A stretch of 6,999 nucleotides of DNA from an uncultured Alphaproteobacteria bacterium (GCA_903922545.1 CAIXUE010000193.1:1-6999); one strand, 5' to 3'; positions 1-6,181 are shown, counted from the first letter of the stretch. Notes: a model not told the origin generated them from the sequence alone. Numbers and translations: made by a program.

Positions 1-1
1 A

Positions 2-712
2 GCTTATGCGCGCCAGTTCGGTGACATCAATCCGGGGCAATATGTTCTGCTGAGCGTGACCGATACGGGAACGGGCATTTCGCCGGAAGTTTTGTCTCGC
101 GCTTTCGAGCCTTTCTTCACCACCAAGCCGGACGGCGCGGGCACGGGAGTGGGCCTGGCCATGGTGCATGGCTACGACAAGCAATCGGGCGGGCATATCC
201 GCATCTATAGCGAGCTGGGGCATGGCACGACGGTGAAGATCTATCTTCCCCGCCTGCTGCAGGATGACAAATCCGTGGCGACGCCGGCGGCCAAGCCGAT
301 TGATACGGCGCAGGTTCCCCGCGCCAAAACGGACGAGACGATATTGCTGGTCGAGGACAATGAGGGCGTGCGGGAATATGCCCGCACCGCGCTGGAAGAT
401 CTGGGCTATCGCATTCTGCAGGCCGGTGACGCCGATGCCGCCATGAAGATTTTCGACAGTACGCCGGACATCAATCTGCTGTTCACCGATGTCGTGCTGC
501 CCGGCCCCAGCGGGCGCGAGCTCGCGAACAGGATTCTGGCGCTGCGGCCGGAGCTGCCGGTTCTGTACACCACCGGATATACTCGCAACGCCATTGTGCA
601 TAACGGACGGCTGGATGCGGATGTGCAGCTTTTGTGCAAGCCATATACCCAGAAGATTTTGGCGCTGAAGGTGCGCGAACTTCTGAACCGCAAGACGGAG
701 CAGAAAAAGTGA
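2..712 (+). CDS. Hybrid sensor histidine kinase, C-terminal part (HATPase + receiver), 5' end outside window
   Basis: This is the last 236 residues of a hybrid histidine kinase. The frame is open from the first bases of the window, so the dimerisation/phospho-acceptor His, the N box and any sensor domain lie upstream. Visible ATPase motifs, in residues of the visible part, are G1 DTGTGI (21-26), the F box FEPFFTTK (35-42) and G2 GAGTGVGL (45-52), followed by the typical KQSGGHI/GHGTTVKIYLP end of the domain. A linker of about 30 residues leads to a receiver domain from about 113. It has the acidic pair E118/D119, phospho-acceptor D163 in LLFTDVVLPG, T191 in YTTGY, and K213 in LCKPY. All key receiver residues are present, so it should be phosphorylatable. 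The protein would sit at the membrane or in the cytoplasm depending on the unseen N-terminus. Its stop overlaps the start of the next gene (GTGA), which indicates an operon. The input signal cannot be inferred. I am very sure of the family. Confidence 0.95.
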   Translation, partial: AYARQFGDINPGQYVLLSVTDTGTGISPEVLSRAFEPFFTTKPDGAGTGVGLAMVHGYDKQSGGHIRIYSELGHGTTVKIYLPRLLQDDKSVATPAAKPIDTAQVPRAKTDETILLVEDNEGVREYARTALEDLGYRILQAGDADAAMKIFDSTPDINLLFTDVVLPGPSGRELANRILALRPELPVLYTTGYTRNAIVHNGRLDADVQLLCKPYTQKILALKVRELLNRKTEQKK

Positions 713-1104
713 GACGGATAGTCTGGGTCAACTTGGCGGCAAGTTTGGTGCTGGCTTTTCTGGCGCAAGCCACGGCGGCGGCACATGCGCTTGATCTGCG
801 GGTTCTGGCCAGCGGTTACATCAACCCGGTCATGGCGCCGCCGGATGGCATTAAAGTGGGGGCGGGCGAAACAATCACCCTGGTTCTGACGATACCGGGC
901 GCGAAATTCAGCCATGGCGTGACGCTGCCATCGGTGGATGGTTTGCGGTTGGACGGCACAGGCAGCAATCCCTTTGCCCATACGCTGAATTTCGGCGTGA
1001 CGCCCCTGCGCAAGGGTGTGCTTGTGGTTCCGGCTTTCGATATACGCGCCGATGACGGACAAAGTTATCACGTCAACGCGCTGAAACTGCGCGCAGGCGG
1101 ATGA
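709..1104 (+). CDS. Small exported protein with a single BatD-like beta-sandwich domain (131 aa)
   Basis: The GTG start at 709 is chosen because a GGAG (697-700) sits 8 nt upstream, it overlaps the kinase stop by 4 bp, and it places a signal peptide exactly at the N-terminus. That signal peptide has basic residues RR, a hydrophobic run NLAASLVLAFLAQATAA, and a cleavage motif AHA|LD after residue 27. The mature protein is about 104 residues and predicted beta-rich. Its pattern recalls one repeat of the BatD/oxygen-tolerance family: GETITLVLTI, then a LPSVDGLRLDGTGS strand-turn, then VTPLRKGVLVVPAFDIRADDGQSYHVNALKLR, like the 'P.k.G...iPa..v...g..y....' ending of BatD domains. Full BatD proteins are several hundred residues with a C-terminal membrane anchor. 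This one is a single domain without an anchor, so it is probably soluble in the periplasm. It sits between a hybrid kinase and an ATP-grasp protein with 4-bp overlaps on both sides. The BatD relationship is inferred from pattern only; another Ig-like fold is possible. Confidence 0.8.
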   Translation: MRRIVWVNLAASLVLAFLAQATAAAHALDLRVLASGYINPVMAPPDGIKVGAGETITLVLTIPGAKFSHGVTLPSVDGLRLDGTGSNPFAHTLNFGVTPLRKGVLVVPAFDIRADDGQSYHVNALKLRAGG

Positions 1105-2444
1105 CAGAGGCGCATGACGCCGCCCTGACGCGGGCGCGGTCCCTGTTCGCGGAAGACCGGATTGACGAGGCCTATGCGGCCTATCTGGCGGTGTTGCAGC
1201 AGGACCCTTCCAATCGCACGGTGCTGCACGAACTGGGATGCCTGGCGCATGCGCGGGAATATCGTTCGGCGGCGCGGACCCTGTTTGAGGAACTGGTGCG
1301 CCAATGGCCCGATGACATTGTGGGGCGGACCAACCTGGGCAACATACTTTATGAGTTTGGCGAGCTGAAAAGCGCGCGCGGCCATTTTGAAGCCGCGTTG
1401 CGGCTGGACGGCGATTGCGTGGATGCCCATCGCGGATTGGGGCGGGTGCTTTTTGATTTGGGCGAAAGCGCGTTGGCGGACAATCATTGGCGGCGGAGTT
1501 TTTCTGGCCAGGCGATTGTGCCGCAATTGTATCGCGGGCCGGGCATTGGCACGCCATTGCTGCTGCTGGTATCGGCCAAAGGCGGCAATATTCCCACCCG
1601 GCATTTGCTGGATGACCGGATATTCGCCGTCACCACGCTGTATGCGGAATATTATAAAGACGCCCTGCCCTTGCCGCCTGCGGCGCAGATTTTCAACGCC
1701 ATCGGCGACGCGGATTTCTGCGCGGAGGCGCTGGAGATTGCCGAGCGCATTGTCAGGCGGGTGGACGCACCGACCATCAATCTGCCGGACCGTGTGCGCC
1801 TGACCGGACGCGCGGACAATGCGCGGCGGCTGGGGCATGTGAGCGGTGTGCGGACGCCGCGCATTTTGCAATTGCCACGGGCGCGCGTGGCGGAGGCCGC
1901 GGCGCTGGGCTTTCCGCTGTTGCTGCGTTCGCCCGGCTTTCACACCGGCCAGCATTTTGTGCGGGTGAATGCGGCGGAGGAAATTTCTGCGGCGGCGGCA
2001 GGGCTGCCGGGCGATGAGCTTCTGGCAATAGAATATCTGGATGCCAGCGGACCGGAGGGGATGAGCCGCAAATACCGGGTGATGGCGATTGGCGGGGTGC
2101 TTTATCCCGTGCATCTGGCGATTTCGGCAGACTGGAAAGTGCATTATTTCACCGCCGACAATGCCGGCAGCGCCGCGCATCTTTCCGAAGAACAGGCGTT
2201 TCTGGAAAATATGACAAAGGTTTTGGGCGGCAAAGCGATGGCAGCGCTGGCCGCAATCGCGCAGCTGCTGGACCTGGATTATGCGGGAATGGATTTCGCG
2301 GTGGACGCGGATGGGACAGTGCTGCTGTTTGAAGCCAACGCGACCATGGTGATCAATCCGGTAACGGCAGGGCCGGAGTATCGGCGCGGGCCCATCAACA
2401 AGGCGTTGCAGGCGGCGCAGACTCTTTTGCAAAAAGCATGTTGA
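1101..2444 (+). CDS. TPR repeats fused to a RimK-like ATP-grasp domain, probable ligase of unknown substrate (447 aa)
   Basis: The ATG overlaps the previous stop (ATGA), so translation is probably coupled; no strong separate ribosome site is visible beyond AGGCGG touching the start. Residues 8-140 form about four TPR-type helical repeats (for example LARSLFAEDRIDEAYAAYL-like, then NLGNILYEFGELKSARGHFEAAL, then GLGRVLFDLGESALADNHW). Residues about 150-245 look like a pre-ATP-grasp domain (PLLLLVSAKGG, IFNAIGDADFCAEALEIAE, PTINLPDRVRLTGR). Residues about 250-440 match an ATP-grasp fold of the RimK/glutathione-synthetase type. LLLRSPGFHTGQ (274-285) is in the place of the nucleotide-binding loop, and AIEYLDA sits around E311. 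RKYRVMAIGGVLYPVHLA (323-340) follows, and the metal-binding set is D398 in AGMDFAVD plus E411 and N413 in LLFEANATM. Such enzymes join a carboxylate to an amine or thiol through an acyl-phosphate. There is no signal peptide, so it is cytoplasmic. The TPR part may bind a protein or peptide substrate (inference). The fold call is firm; the substrate is unknown. Confidence 0.9.
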   Translation: MTEAHDAALTRARSLFAEDRIDEAYAAYLAVLQQDPSNRTVLHELGCLAHAREYRSAARTLFEELVRQWPDDIVGRTNLGNILYEFGELKSARGHFEAALRLDGDCVDAHRGLGRVLFDLGESALADNHWRRSFSGQAIVPQLYRGPGIGTPLLLLVSAKGGNIPTRHLLDDRIFAVTTLYAEYYKDALPLPPAAQIFNAIGDADFCAEALEIAERIVRRVDAPTINLPDRVRLTGRADNARRLGHVSGVRTPRILQLPRARVAEAAALGFPLLLRSPGFHTGQHFVRVNAAEEISAAAAGLPGDELLAIEYLDASGPEGMSRKYRVMAIGGVLYPVHLAISADWKVHYFTADNAGSAAHLSEEQAFLENMTKVLGGKAMAALAAIAQLLDLDYAGMDFAVDADGTVLLFEANATMVINPVTAGPEYRRGPINKALQAAQTLLQKAC

Positions 2445-2472
2445 CCGCGCCAGCCAAAGCCTGACGCGCGCC

Positions 2473-2500
2473 TTGCGCCATGCAGGAGTTGGTGTAGCAT
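2473..2500 (+). promoter_or_regulatory. Possible promoter of the beta-propeller gene
   Basis: TTGCGC (2473-2478) and TAGCAT (2495-2500, preceded by TG as in an extended -10) are 16 bp apart in the gap after the ATP-grasp gene. A transcript starting near 2507 would have a leader of about 50 nt holding the hairpin that precedes the next start codon. The match is only 3/6 and 4/6 to the sigma-70 consensus, so this is a tentative call. The rest of the 113-bp gap shows no convincing terminator. Confidence 0.3.
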
Positions 2501-2531
2501 CGCGCCCAAGGGAGTGTGCCGGCAGGCAATA

Positions 2532-2553
2532 ATCTCCCATCTTTTGGGGAGAT
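2532..2553 (+). promoter_or_regulatory. Hairpin covering the ribosome binding site of the beta-propeller gene
   Basis: ATCTCCC (2532-2538) is a perfect 7-bp complement of GGGAGAT (2547-2553), with an 8-nt loop rich in T. The right arm contains the Shine-Dalgarno sequence GGGGAG (2546-2551), which lies about 6 nt before the ATG at 2558. If folded in the mRNA, the stem would block ribosome access, so expression of the propeller could respond to temperature, a ligand, a small RNA or a helicase. No T-tract follows, so a terminator is unlikely. The pairing is seen directly; a regulatory function is inferred. Confidence 0.45.
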
Positions 2554-2557
2554 CTTC

Positions 2558-3868
2558 ATGAAAAATGCCGCCAGCAATTTTGTCTGTTCGCGCAAGCTGA
2601 TGATCGGCACCGCGATCGCCACGCTGTTTGTCGGCCTGGTCGGCTGGCAGGCCGTGGTGATCAAAGGCGGTGAAGCACAGGCGCAAGGGCTGGCGGCCGG
2701 CGATGTGATGGTGCCGAAATTCGAGGCCGATCCCCTGTGGCCCAAACCCATGCCCAATGGCTGGATTTTGGGCCAGGTGATTGGCGCGGCGACAGACGCC
2801 CATGACAATGTGTGGATCATTCACCGGCCCGGTTCGCTGGAGGCCAATGAATCGCTTCAGACCCGCAGCGAAGCGGATTGCTGCACGGCGGCGCCCGATG
2901 TTCTGGCTTTCGATCCCAAAGGCAATGTGATCCATCATTGGGGCAAGGATGAAGGCCATGACTGGCCGACGTCCAACCACGGCATCACGGTCGATAAGGA
3001 CGGCAATGTGTGGATCGCCGCCAATGGCGCGGGCCAGCCCGGCCCGGCGCCTGGCAGCGCGGCGCAGTTCGCGCGCGGCGGCGGCGGCCCGGCGGCGGAA
3101 GGCGGCGGCGAAAAAGGCACCTATCACGACAGCTTCATGCTGAAATTCACGCCGGATGGAAAATTCCTGGGCGAAATCGGCCATGCCAATGGCAGCAAGG
3201 GCAGCCTGGACACCGAGAATGTTCGCGGCGTGGCGCAGATGCGCTTTCTGCCGACCGGAGAACTGGTCGCGGCGGACGGATATGGCAATCACCGCGTATC
3301 GGTGTGGGATCCGGTGGGGATGAAGTTCATCCGCATGTGGGGCGCCTATGGCAAGCCGCCCAGCGATGATCCGATTCCGCATTATGATCCCAATTCGCCG
3401 CAGTTCGGCAATCCGGTGCATTGCGCCCAGCCTTCCAATGACGGGCTGCTGTATGTGTGCGACCGCACCAATGACCGCATGCAGGTGTTCAAATTCGACG
3501 GCACCTTCGTAAAACAATATCCCATGGAAGTGGGCACCAAGGGGGCGGGATCGGTTTGGGAAGTGGCTTTCTCGAAAGATCCGGCGCAGAAATTCATGTA
3601 CATCGCCGATGGCGGTAACGAGAAGATTCACGTCTTTGACCGGGCGACCATGAAGGAGCTGTACTGGTTTGGCGGTGGCGGGCGCCAGCCGGGCCAGTTC
3701 TATGCGGTGCACAGCATCGTGACGGATTCCAAGGGCAACATCTTCACCACCGAAACCTTCCGCGGCCAGCGGGTGCAGAAGTTTATCTATAAGGGCATGG
3801 TGCCGTTGAGCTCGCTGCTGAAAGCCAAGGCGGTGGGCAACAGCGTGGTGGGCGAAGCCAAGCCATAG
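2558..3868 (+). CDS. Exported NHL-type six-bladed beta-propeller, peptidyl-alpha-hydroxyglycine lyase (PAL)-like (436 aa)
   Basis: ATG 2558 is preferred over an in-frame GTG at 2516 because GGGGAG lies 5-6 nt upstream and a signal peptide follows. The signal peptide has basic RK, hydrophobic LMIGTAIATLFVGLVGW, and likely cleavage AQA|QG after residue 42. The mature protein carries repeated D..GN.W/V....N.R...F propeller blades, for example ITVDKDGNVWIAANG, LVAADGYGNHRVSVWD, GLLYVCDRTNDRMQVFKFDG, YIADGGNEKIHVFD and IVTDSKGNIFTTETF. The order DGYGN (from D240), CDR..DR (from C301) and the blade-start histidines H141, H288 and H385 resembles the PAL lyase of peptide amidation, where three such His bind zinc. 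Whether this bacterial family cleaves anything is unknown. A Cys pair C108-C109 sits in the first blade. A Gly/Ala/Pro-rich insert at about 158-187 (GQPGPAPGSAAQF to EGGGEKG) interrupts one blade and is probably a surface loop. It appears to be a single-gene unit located in the periplasm. I am confident of the fold and export, not of an activity. Confidence 0.9.
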   Translation: MKNAASNFVCSRKLMIGTAIATLFVGLVGWQAVVIKGGEAQAQGLAAGDVMVPKFEADPLWPKPMPNGWILGQVIGAATDAHDNVWIIHRPGSLEANESLQTRSEADCCTAAPDVLAFDPKGNVIHHWGKDEGHDWPTSNHGITVDKDGNVWIAANGAGQPGPAPGSAAQFARGGGGPAAEGGGEKGTYHDSFMLKFTPDGKFLGEIGHANGSKGSLDTENVRGVAQMRFLPTGELVAADGYGNHRVSVWDPVGMKFIRMWGAYGKPPSDDPIPHYDPNSPQFGNPVHCAQPSNDGLLYVCDRTNDRMQVFKFDGTFVKQYPMEVGTKGAGSVWEVAFSKDPAQKFMYIADGGNEKIHVFDRATMKELYWFGGGGRQPGQFYAVHSIVTDSKGNIFTTETFRGQRVQKFIYKGMVPLSSLLKAKAVGNSVVGEAKP

Positions 3869-3892
3869 TCTGGGTTTTTCGCCTTTGCGTTG

Positions 3893-3908
3893 TACGAAAG
3901 TCTTCGTT
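3893..3908. promoter_or_regulatory. Upstream BlaI-type operator dyad (O1)
   Basis: TACGAAAGTCTTCGTT contains ACGAA and TTCGT arms around a 4-bp centre, the same core as the perfect dyad 21 bp downstream. It is less symmetric: the two outermost bases and the centre do not pair. Its right end overlaps the -35 element TTGACT of the blaI promoter. I read it as a second binding site for the BlaI dimer encoded just downstream; binding itself is inferred. Confidence 0.7.
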
Positions 3909-3933
3909 GACTCTACGAAGGCCTTCGTATTAG
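3907..3933 (+). promoter_or_regulatory. Promoter of the blaI-blaR1-like-permease operon
   Basis: TTGACT (3907-3912) matches the -35 consensus in 5 of 6 positions. TATTAG (3928-3933) is the best -10 candidate, 4 of 6 with a short 15-bp spacer. The spacer is almost wholly filled by the perfect palindrome O2, and the -35 overlaps O1, so bound repressor would exclude RNA polymerase. Transcription would start near 3940-3943, at or a few bases before the blaI ATG. The -35 is convincing; the -10 register is uncertain. Confidence 0.55.
3914..3929. promoter_or_regulatory. Core BlaI-type operator, perfect 16-bp palindrome (O2)
   Basis: TACGAAGGCCTTCGTA is a perfect inverted repeat located 13 bp before the blaI ATG and between the -35 and -10 elements. 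BlaI/MecI/CopY repressors are dimers that bind short dyads in their own promoters, and those sites often begin with TAC and end with GTA, as here. Its centre lies exactly 21 bp (two helical turns) from that of O1, so two dimers could bind the same face of the DNA. The palindrome is seen directly; the assignment to BlaI rests on position. Confidence 0.8.
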
Positions 3934-3942
3934 CGTGGCCGC

Positions 3943-4341
3943 ATGACGCGCGCCGTGAAAAAACCCACGACAACTGAACTGGAAATCTTGCGGGTGCTTT
4001 GGGCCAAGGGGCCCTCGACCGTTCGCGAAGTGCTGGATTGCCTGAACCAGGAAAAGGACATGGGCTATACCGGCGTTCTGAAGCTGCTTCAGATCATGAC
4101 CGGCAAGGGGCTGGTGCGCCGGGATGAAAGCCAGCGGGCGCATGTCTATGAGGCGTGCCGCCCCGCCGAGCAGACCAAGCGCCAATTGGCCGGCGACATG
4201 CTGCAGCGGGTGTTCGAAGGCTCCGCCAGCCAGCTGATGATGCATGTGCTGGCCGGGCGGCGGACCTCGCGCGAAGAATTCGACGAGCTGCGGCGCATTC
4301 TCGACAATCATGGGAAAGGCGACGATGACAAGCCCGCTTAG
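3943..4341 (+). CDS. blaI: BlaI/MecI/CopY-family winged-helix transcriptional repressor (132 aa)
   Basis: The length is typical for the family. Residues about 8-75 form the winged-helix DNA-binding domain: PTTTELEILRVLWAKGPSTVREV, then the recognition-helix segment YTGVLKLLQIMTGKGLVRRDE, then the wing RAHVYEA. The C-terminal part (about 78-130: EQTKRQLAGDMLQRVFEGSASQLMMHVLAGRRTSREEFDELRRIL) is the dimerisation helix bundle, which in characterised BlaI/MecI contains the site cut on induction. It should act in the cytoplasm as a dimeric repressor of its own operon through the two dyads just upstream. The ATG at 3943 has no recognisable Shine-Dalgarno (GCGTGGCCGC precedes it) and lies about 10 bp from the putative -10, which suggests a leaderless message. 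It overlaps the M56 protease gene by 17 bp, the classical repressor-sensor pairing. I am very sure of the family; the controlled targets outside this operon are unknown. Confidence 0.95.
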   Translation: MTRAVKKPTTTELEILRVLWAKGPSTVREVLDCLNQEKDMGYTGVLKLLQIMTGKGLVRRDESQRAHVYEACRPAEQTKRQLAGDMLQRVFEGSASQLMMHVLAGRRTSREEFDELRRILDNHGKGDDDKPA

Positions 4342-6181
4342 CTGGCTTTCACCGAGCGCTATCCAGGCCCTGGGCTGGGCGCTGATTCATTTTGTCTGGC
4401 AGGGTGTGGGCGTTGCGGCGCTGGCGGCGCTGGCGATGGAGATGTTCCGGCGTCCGGGCACACGGTACGGCATTGGCATTGGCGCACTTGCGCTGATGAT
4501 AGCGATGCCGGTTGCCGATTTTCTTTTGCTCGAGAATTCTGCGGCTCCCGCCCTGTCTTTGAGTGGCTTTGTGTTTGCGGTGCGGCCCGGGCTGATGCCC
4601 TGGCTTGTGGAAGCATGGGCAGCCGGGGTGGGGATTTTCAGCCTGCGGTTTGCTGGCGGTTATCTTCTTCTGGAGCAAAAGCGGCGCCAGCAATCCGGCG
4701 CGCCGGAGGCGCGTGTGCTGGCCCTGTGCCGTGATGTGCAGCGGCTTCTGGGTATTGAACGGGCGATTGAATATCTGGAATGCGGCTGGGTGCAGGTGCC
4801 ATCCGCCATCGGCTGGCTGCGCCCGGTGATCCTGTTGCCGGCAGCAGCGCTGATCGGGCTCAGCGAAACGCAGTTGCGCGCGGTTATCGCCCATGAACTG
4901 GCGCATGTGCGGCGCTGGGACTTCCTGGTCAATCTGATCCAGATATTCGCCGAGACGGTGTTTTTCTATCACCCGGCCCTGTGGTGGCTGAACCGGCGTA
5001 TCCGGGCGGAACGCGAATTGTGCTGTGACGAGATCGCCGTGTCAGTGACCGGAGACCGGATGGATTATGCCCACGCCCTGGTGCAGATGGCGAAATTGGG
5101 AAGCGCGCCGGATTTCGCCATGGCCGCCACCCACGGCATTCTGTCAGAGCGCATTTTTCATATTCTGGGCCGGGGGCATGAAAAGCCGCGCATTGCCGGG
5201 CTGGCGGGAAGTGTTGTTCTGCTGGCGGCATCGGCTGTGATGGCGGCGGGTCTTATGGCGCCGCACGTTTCCAATACCATTATTCGCCCTGTCGTGCCGT
5301 TGATTTCATCGCAGATTGCCGCCGCGCCTTTTGCGGAAGTGCCCAGAGACAATGGCTATGTCATTCCTGTTCGTGCGCGGCTGGCCCTGTTTAAAACCCT
5401 TGCGCGCCCGAAAATCGACGCCATTTCCCTGCCGTTGGTGATGGTGGCGGATGAAGCCGCTGAGCCAGTCGTTCCGGTGGTGCAGGCAGATGCCCCGCCG
5501 CATCCAGAATCTATTGTAGCGCAGAAACTGGATGCGATGATGCTTCCGGCCGACGACACATACCCCGCCCCTACCCTTAAGCTTGAAGCCAACCATTTGC
5601 TGCATGACGGTTGGACCTGGGCCACGGCCATCAGCTACTGCAAAGACTTCGCCGCGCAGACCGTTACACAAGGCGCAAATCGGCAGATGGCGGTTGACGC
5701 CGGCGTGAAGCAGCGCCTCGCCTTTTTCTATTGGCACTGCATGAACAGCAACGGGGAAACAGGATCAAACGATTATATCAGTCCTGCCTATACCGCGGTG
5801 GGGCAAGCGTCTTTGACCAATCCTGTCAATGCGTCCGGAAGCTGGACCGTGTCGATGCGCGCGCAGCCTGCGCGCGTCTGCAGCTTTGCCCAATCCGCGA
5901 ACACACTCAGCGGCGATTGCGCGGGACCTGAAGGCCATGGCGCGGTAACCGGCGTCATCGATGGGCGGCAGATCCGCTGGTCGTGGAAATTCACACTCGA
6001 TGACGGCCGCCAGGGCGGCGAACTGGATTTCATCGGAACATTGGGCCGGGACGGCACCATGAGCGGCCAGACCATAGCGGTCGAGGACATCATCGTGCGG
6101 CAGGCCCAGGGCAGTTGGGAACAGATCGGCACCTTCACGGCCACGCCCGGCGGGCCGCCGACACAGGTCGCATTCCAGTAA
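4325..6181 (+). CDS. BlaR1/MecR1-like M56 membrane metalloprotease with a non-PBP C-terminal sensor region (618 aa)
   Basis: ATG 4325 is chosen over in-frame ATGs at 4244 and 4310 because AAAGG (4315-4319) precedes it by 5 nt, and the protein then begins right before the first membrane helix; it overlaps blaI by 17 bp. Membrane segments are at about 13-37, 47-66, 92-116 and 290-311. The zinc-protease core lies between the third and fourth: HELAH at 190-194 and the downstream ERELCCDE (229-236) that carries the further acidic ligand, typical of peptidase M56. In BlaR1 this site, facing the cytoplasm, leads to cleavage of BlaI. After the last helix comes a loosely structured linker (about 312-430, with LALFKTLARPKIDAISLP and Pro/Val-rich stretches), then about 190 residues outside the membrane. 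That region contains GSWTVSMRAQP, VCSFAQSANTLSGDCAG and GVIDGRQIRWSWKFTLDDG, a beta-rich pattern with four Cys (YCKD, HCMN, VCSF, DCAG) that could form two disulfides. I see no SxxK/SxN/KTG penicillin-binding set. The family is sure; the ligand is unknown. Confidence 0.92.
   Translation: MTSPLSWLSPSAIQALGWALIHFVWQGVGVAALAALAMEMFRRPGTRYGIGIGALALMIAMPVADFLLLENSAAPALSLSGFVFAVRPGLMPWLVEAWAAGVGIFSLRFAGGYLLLEQKRRQQSGAPEARVLALCRDVQRLLGIERAIEYLECGWVQVPSAIGWLRPVILLPAAALIGLSETQLRAVIAHELAHVRRWDFLVNLIQIFAETVFFYHPALWWLNRRIRAERELCCDEIAVSVTGDRMDYAHALVQMAKLGSAPDFAMAATHGILSERIFHILGRGHEKPRIAGLAGSVVLLAASAVMAAGLMAPHVSNTIIRPVVPLISSQIAAAPFAEVPRDNGYVIPVRARLALFKTLARPKIDAISLPLVMVADEAAEPVVPVVQADAPPHPESIVAQKLDAMMLPADDTYPAPTLKLEANHLLHDGWTWATAISYCKDFAAQTVTQGANRQMAVDAGVKQRLAFFYWHCMNSNGETGSNDYISPAYTAVGQASLTNPVNASGSWTVSMRAQPARVCSFAQSANTLSGDCAGPEGHGAVTGVIDGRQIRWSWKFTLDDGRQGGELDFIGTLGRDGTMSGQTIAVEDIIVRQAQGSWEQIGTFTATPGGPPTQVAFQ

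Noticed and set aside
634..708. Upstream in-frame ATG (634) for the BatD-like gene
   Set aside because: It would add 25 residues inside the kinase gene before the signal peptide. GTG 709 has a ribosome site and puts the signal peptide at the N-terminus.
2445..2531. Terminator after the ATP-grasp gene
   Set aside because: Only short imperfect GC-rich complementarities are present and there is no T-tract.
2516..2557. GTG at 2516 as start of the beta-propeller
   Set aside because: No signal-peptide logic or good ribosome site there; ATG 2558 has GGGGAG at proper spacing.
3851..3883. GGCGAA ... TTCGCC pairing at the end of the propeller gene as a terminator
   Set aside because: Only 6 bp with a 21-nt loop, and the T run lies inside rather than after the stem, so it does not look like an intrinsic terminator.
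1068..3973. Long open frames on the minus strand (roughly 406-1557, 1068-2540, 2279-3973 and 5788-6942)
   Set aside because: They lie opposite well-recognised plus-strand genes. Their translations are rich in Arg/His/Pro/Gln with no recognisable motifs, as expected for the antisense of GC-rich coding sequence.
4244..4324. ATG 4244 or 4310 as start of the M56 protease
   Set aside because: An earlier start would give an extra N-terminal stretch read out of frame within blaI; ATG 4325 has AAAGG at good spacing and leads directly into the first membrane helix.
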